Below are positions 61,281-64,000 of a DNA stretch of 64,000 bases, one piece after another. Location: the NCBI GenBank assembly GCA_030686995.1, contig CM060697.1, forward strand, positions 105,337,272 through 105,401,271, read 5' to 3'. Position numbers and translations under genes: made by a program. Positions within the stretch are counted from its first letter, which is position 1, and every line of letters starts with the position of its first letter. The stretch is from Artemisia argyi. Taxonomy: Eukaryota > Streptophyta > Magnoliopsida > Asterales > Asteraceae. Below the pieces are notes generated by a model. It worked only from the letters and a program-made list of their open reading frames with translations. It was not told the DNA's origin and made no database searches.

Positions 61281-61877
61281 ATGGAACATAATTTGACTAA
61301 ATTGTTTGATAATCACGCAATGTTGGAGGATGTTAAGATGGATCATGGAGTTTCTTTGCATAAGCATGAGGAGAAGTCATCAAAGCTAACAAAACTGGTA
61401 GTGTCTATAGTTTATTTACTTCTTTCATGCTAATTCAATAATTGTCTATGAATACGTTAAGTGCATGCTTATAACATCTATTCCTTTCATTATAAGCAGC
61501 AACCAGTTGAAAAATCATCACCCAATGAATTTTGGGTCCAAGATCCACCCATAGTAACATTATCAAATGATGAATGGGTATGACTTTCGTTTGTTTCAAT
61601 ATAAATATTAACAAACACTTATGTATTTTTACTTATAATAAATTTTTTTCAGGAATCCGAAGACGATAATGATAAATGGATGTGTGTAAACAAACATTGC
61701 TTATACCATAATCATCACGAAGACACATTGGTGGACGATAAATCTGTGGATGATGAAGTTGTTGCGTATGATGACAACCATGAATGGACATGTGTTTACA
61801 AAGATTGTCTTTACCACAAACATATTCTTGATGATGATGATGCAAATGATGATGATGAAGTTGTTATCAACAAATGA
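61281..61877 (+). CDS. Helitron accessory protein, 139 aa, with duplicated Cys/His motif
   Basis: Three phase-0 exons: 61281-61397, 61500-61577, 61653-61877. Exon 3 carries the same motif twice: WMCVNKHCLYHNH and WTCVYKDCLYHKH (C-X4-C-X2-H-X-H), separated by an acidic linker. This could be a small metal-binding unit and I do not recognise it. Exon 2 ends in PPIVTLSNDEW and exon 3 opens ESEDDND, again a hydrophobic-then-acidic, SUMO-interaction-like stretch. The N-terminus (MEHNLTKLF..HAMLEDVKM) resembles that of the RPA-like protein (MEQSITLLC..DPMLDDVKI), and the promoter block is shared, so the gene probably began as a duplicate of the RPA gene's 5' end. The acidic His-rich C-terminus is Asp-rich. 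Function unknown. Confidence 0.7.
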
Positions 61878-62396
61878 TATTAATTTCCTCATTACTATCA
61901 ATAATTATTCCATTTGACCTTAATAATAGTATGCTAAATATGTGATCATACTTATTTTTCTATTATGTTTTTTATGTTATACTTTGTTCTTGAATCAATA
62001 TTTGTTTCATATAATGCTTATATCCAATAATCACGAAATTTCCAATATGCTACATTACAGACATTGTATACCTGTTACAATTAAAGCTATAAATAAGACT
62101 TAATACTGTACTAACAAAACATAAACGTTTTTAACTATAAACTACAAAACAATAAAGAAGTACATATTAAAAAAAAAAGCATATATCACTTCCTAAAATA
62201 CACTGCATAATTTCAGTTTCAATTTTACATTTAAAATGGCCATATTTTGATTGATATATGTTTTAAATTTAAATTATACTCTATATCACCTCCTCAAATA
62301 TTGCAAATCAGTTACTTATATCGACTCTAATAGCTTATATAAATCATTCTGAACACTTTCAAAACCCTAAACCTGTCAATACAAAGTCACATAGTT
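61878..62396. other. Spacer between Helitron genes
   Basis: AT-rich with an A run near 62169-62178. TATATAAA at 62336-62343 lies 61 bp before the next start codon. Confidence 0.5.
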
Positions 62397-62834
62397 ATGT
62401 CGACACTTTCAAACCCTTCACAAACAAATGCATCCAGTTCTTTCAAAGGAGAAGCACGCAATACAGATGGCCGAAACATTCTTTCTGAAACATCTACAAT
62501 AGGAAACGGATCAAATCATGTTAACAAGGCTAATCAAAAAGAAGGAAAGAAGGTGAAAACAAAATCAGAACATGAAGGTATATTTAACTTTATGTAAACA
62601 TATATAACCCATTCTATAATATATTACCCTTAATACTTACTTTTCGAATACTACTTTGAAACAGATAGGTACATCTACTATAGAGGTACTTGGCGTAAGA
62701 TGAAGAAGAGGTTTAAGTGTGATTGTTATCACCTAATGACCGAGGTTGATGAACTAATAAATGAAGTCGGTCCAGAAGGATACAACATGGCGTATGAATT
62801 TTTGGTTCGTCTCAACGTTAATCGTGATGAATAA
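62397..62834 (+). CDS. Helitron accessory protein, basic, 116 aa, unknown
   Basis: Two exons: 62397-62577 and 62665-62834; the GT..AG intron splits an Asp codon, and the spliced frame is open. The first half is Ser/Asn/Lys-rich and disordered, with a nuclear-signal-like KEGKKVKTK. The second half is compact: DRYIYYRGTWRKMKKRFKCD, CYHLMTEVDELINEVGPEGY, then YEFLVRLNVNRDE at the end. It is short and basic with a Cys-Asp-Cys pair. No family recognised. A TATA box at the normal distance and closeness to the Helitron 3' end support a real gene. Confidence 0.6.
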
Positions 62835-63130
62835 TAACTTACCTTATGTTTGATGAAGAATAATGTTAATCGTTATCAAGAATAACTTTCCTTACTTTTT
62901 ATGTATTGTCTATTACAAATGTCTTTTTATTAATTTAGTTGTTTCCAATTTTGCAAACACATGGTTGTTATTTTCCTTTATGCATTATGACCATTAATTT
63001 TATGTTATATACAACTAACATGATACTAAATTATATAGAATCAAAAACTGTGTTGCAATTTACATTGTTAATATATTATAAACACATTTGTACTATTTTC
63101 TTTTTTTTTAAAAAAAATTCTTAAAGCAAT
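62835..63130. other. Helitron right non-coding region
   Basis: AT-rich, with a T run and A run near 63101-63117. No gene seen. Confidence 0.5.
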
Positions 63131-63158
63131 CCGGCCATCGGCCGGGCCTGGAAGCTAG
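63131..63158 (+). terminator. Helitron 3' end: hairpin plus CTAG
   Basis: CCGGCC-ATC-GGCCGG (63131-63145) forms a perfect 6-bp stem with a 3-nt loop. GCCTGGAAG and CTAG (63155-63158) follow, then host T. This hairpin is the replication/transposition stop signal of Helitrons. Confidence 0.92.
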
Positions 63159-64000
63159 TAAGAAATATTATCTTGTTATAGAATATAGGTTTAAAAAAAA
63201 AAAATACTAATGTATGCTAAAAGTGTACCTCTTTTATTTATTTATTTTTTATTATTATTTTTTTTTAAAGATAACCTTCCTTAAACAAAAAGTTGGCTTG
63301 TTCATTTTAAGGTCATTTGTGAATTTGAGACCTTTTACATTTTAATGACTAGTAGGGTATTCGTATGTTATGGCAGCGGGTTTCTTGTGATTAAAGTTCA
63401 GACATCAACAAAATAACAATGACGAGCTGATTAACTTGAGAAAAACAATAAGAAAATTATCACAGTCGGGCCCGGTTCACCTGTTTTTATCAGTTCCGAC
63501 AGTCCTCTCAAGTTCGTTTTTGGACGGCTTTTATTGGCTAGCCAAACCATAGTAACTCGGGTTCCCGGTTGAACCCGTTGGTCCGGTTCAATTTTTAAAT
63601 CATATGTACCGTTAACTTGTTTGCATATAAATTGTATGAAGTACTGTGTGTTTTATTAGCGAGTGGTATGAACAAAAGGCCTTTCCATTCAATCGAGAAG
63701 AATCATCGTAATTCATTAAATTCTATTGAGGGTGCAAATACACGACAACATCTTTTGAGTTACGCAAGTCAAATACGAATGTATGGCTGTCCCTAAGCAA
63801 GTCTTGTCACTTATGAGTATATTAAGTGATCAATTTGTGTGAACCAAATGTCTTCTTATTAAATCGAGAGGAATTATAGCATTTCATTAAATTATATTCA
63901 TAGCGCATTTATGTGACAACATCTTTTGAGTTACATAAGTCAATAATGGAAGTATTGTTATTCCTAAGCAATTAGTCTTATATTCAAGTGATGATCGAGC
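63159..64000. other. Flank right of the Helitron
   Basis: AT-rich, no gene. GC-rich GGTTC/CCGG pieces occur at about 63470-63590, similar in flavour to those near 6100-6290. Confidence 0.5.
63670..64000. repeat. Tandem duplication, 171-bp period, running off the window
   Basis: Copy 1 starts near 63670 (GAACAAAAGGCCTTTCCATTC) and copy 2 near 63841 (GAACCAAATGTCTTCTTATT). Both share AATCGAGAGGAAT-like, TTCATTAAATT, and ACAACATCTTTTGAGTTAC(G/A)(C/T)AAGTCAA. The period of about 171 bp is in the satellite range. Only about two copies are visible. Confidence 0.8.

Larger units (their letters stand above)
44438..63158 (+). mobile_element. Autonomous Helitron, 18.7 kb, with seven spliceable genes
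   Basis: The left end is A|TCTACTATCTATATAAAACAGGG. The right end is hairpin, 9 nt, CTAG|T. This is the canonical TC...CTRR pattern between host A and T without target duplication. Inside are an intact Rep-helicase and an RPA70-like gene, the two hallmark genes of plant autonomous Helitrons, plus five further genes. Each gene can be spliced with GT..AG introns into an open frame with no disabling mutation found, which suggests a young, possibly active element. The 5' 1.3 kb is non-coding with internal duplications. Start and end agree in orientation with the Rep-helicase gene. Confidence 0.88.

Noticed and set aside
44438..63158. A cluster of unrelated host genes
   Set aside because: Rep-helicase plus RPA with exact Helitron termini in the right orientation fit one transposon much better.

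Overview
The window is nuclear DNA of a flowering plant: genes have GT..AG introns, the sequence is AT-rich, and there are many eukaryotic transposons. The root-allergen-like PR-10 protein and the style of the Sirevirus Gag (tandem VSTAR/VTTAR runs) point to the daisy family (Asteraceae). That family call is inference, and I do not name a species.

Host genes. A two-exon PR-10/Bet v 1 gene lies at 3784-4462 (+). The nine-exon gene for the gamma subunit of mitochondrial ATP synthase lies at 6659-11266 (-). A sterol 24-C-methyltransferase (SMT2-like) gene at 32179-33268 (-) is broken by a 4-bp duplication. A 16-exon Raf-like ACT-domain kinase of the STY8/STY17/STY46 type lies at 34096-44207 (-). 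All exon joins were made by hand, with reading-frame phase checked across every intron.

Mobile DNA between and inside these genes: a decayed copia gag fragment (about 1360-1905); a 182-bp Helitron-like insert in intron 1 of the ATP synthase gene; a degenerate LINE on the minus strand (about 11520-18750) split by a 2752-bp solo LTR with a 5-bp target duplication; a 693-bp non-autonomous hAT element (18923-19615); a complete and very young Sirevirus-type copia retrotransposon (23066-31558) whose LTRs differ by one ATT triplet; and a tRNA-type SINE in a kinase intron. The Sirevirus may itself sit inside a small Helitron-like unit.

The main item is 44438-63158, which I read as one 18.7-kb autonomous Helitron. 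It starts A|TC and ends CTAG|T, 9 nt after a 6-bp hairpin. Seven genes inside it can be spliced into open frames: an RPA70-like single-strand-DNA-binding protein, an acidic 158-aa protein, an acidic 224-aa protein with two SUMO-interaction-like motifs, a 363-aa protein with B3-like folds on the minus strand, the 1844-aa Rep-helicase with three AT-hooks and a duplicated exon, a 139-aa protein with a repeated Cys/His motif, and a 116-aa basic protein. Rep-helicase and RPA are the known Helitron core. The other five are unfamiliar to me as Helitron cargo and are the best candidates for something undescribed: possibly a set of nuclear accessory proteins acting on SUMO, chromatin or silencing. That role is inference; only the open frames and motifs are seen.
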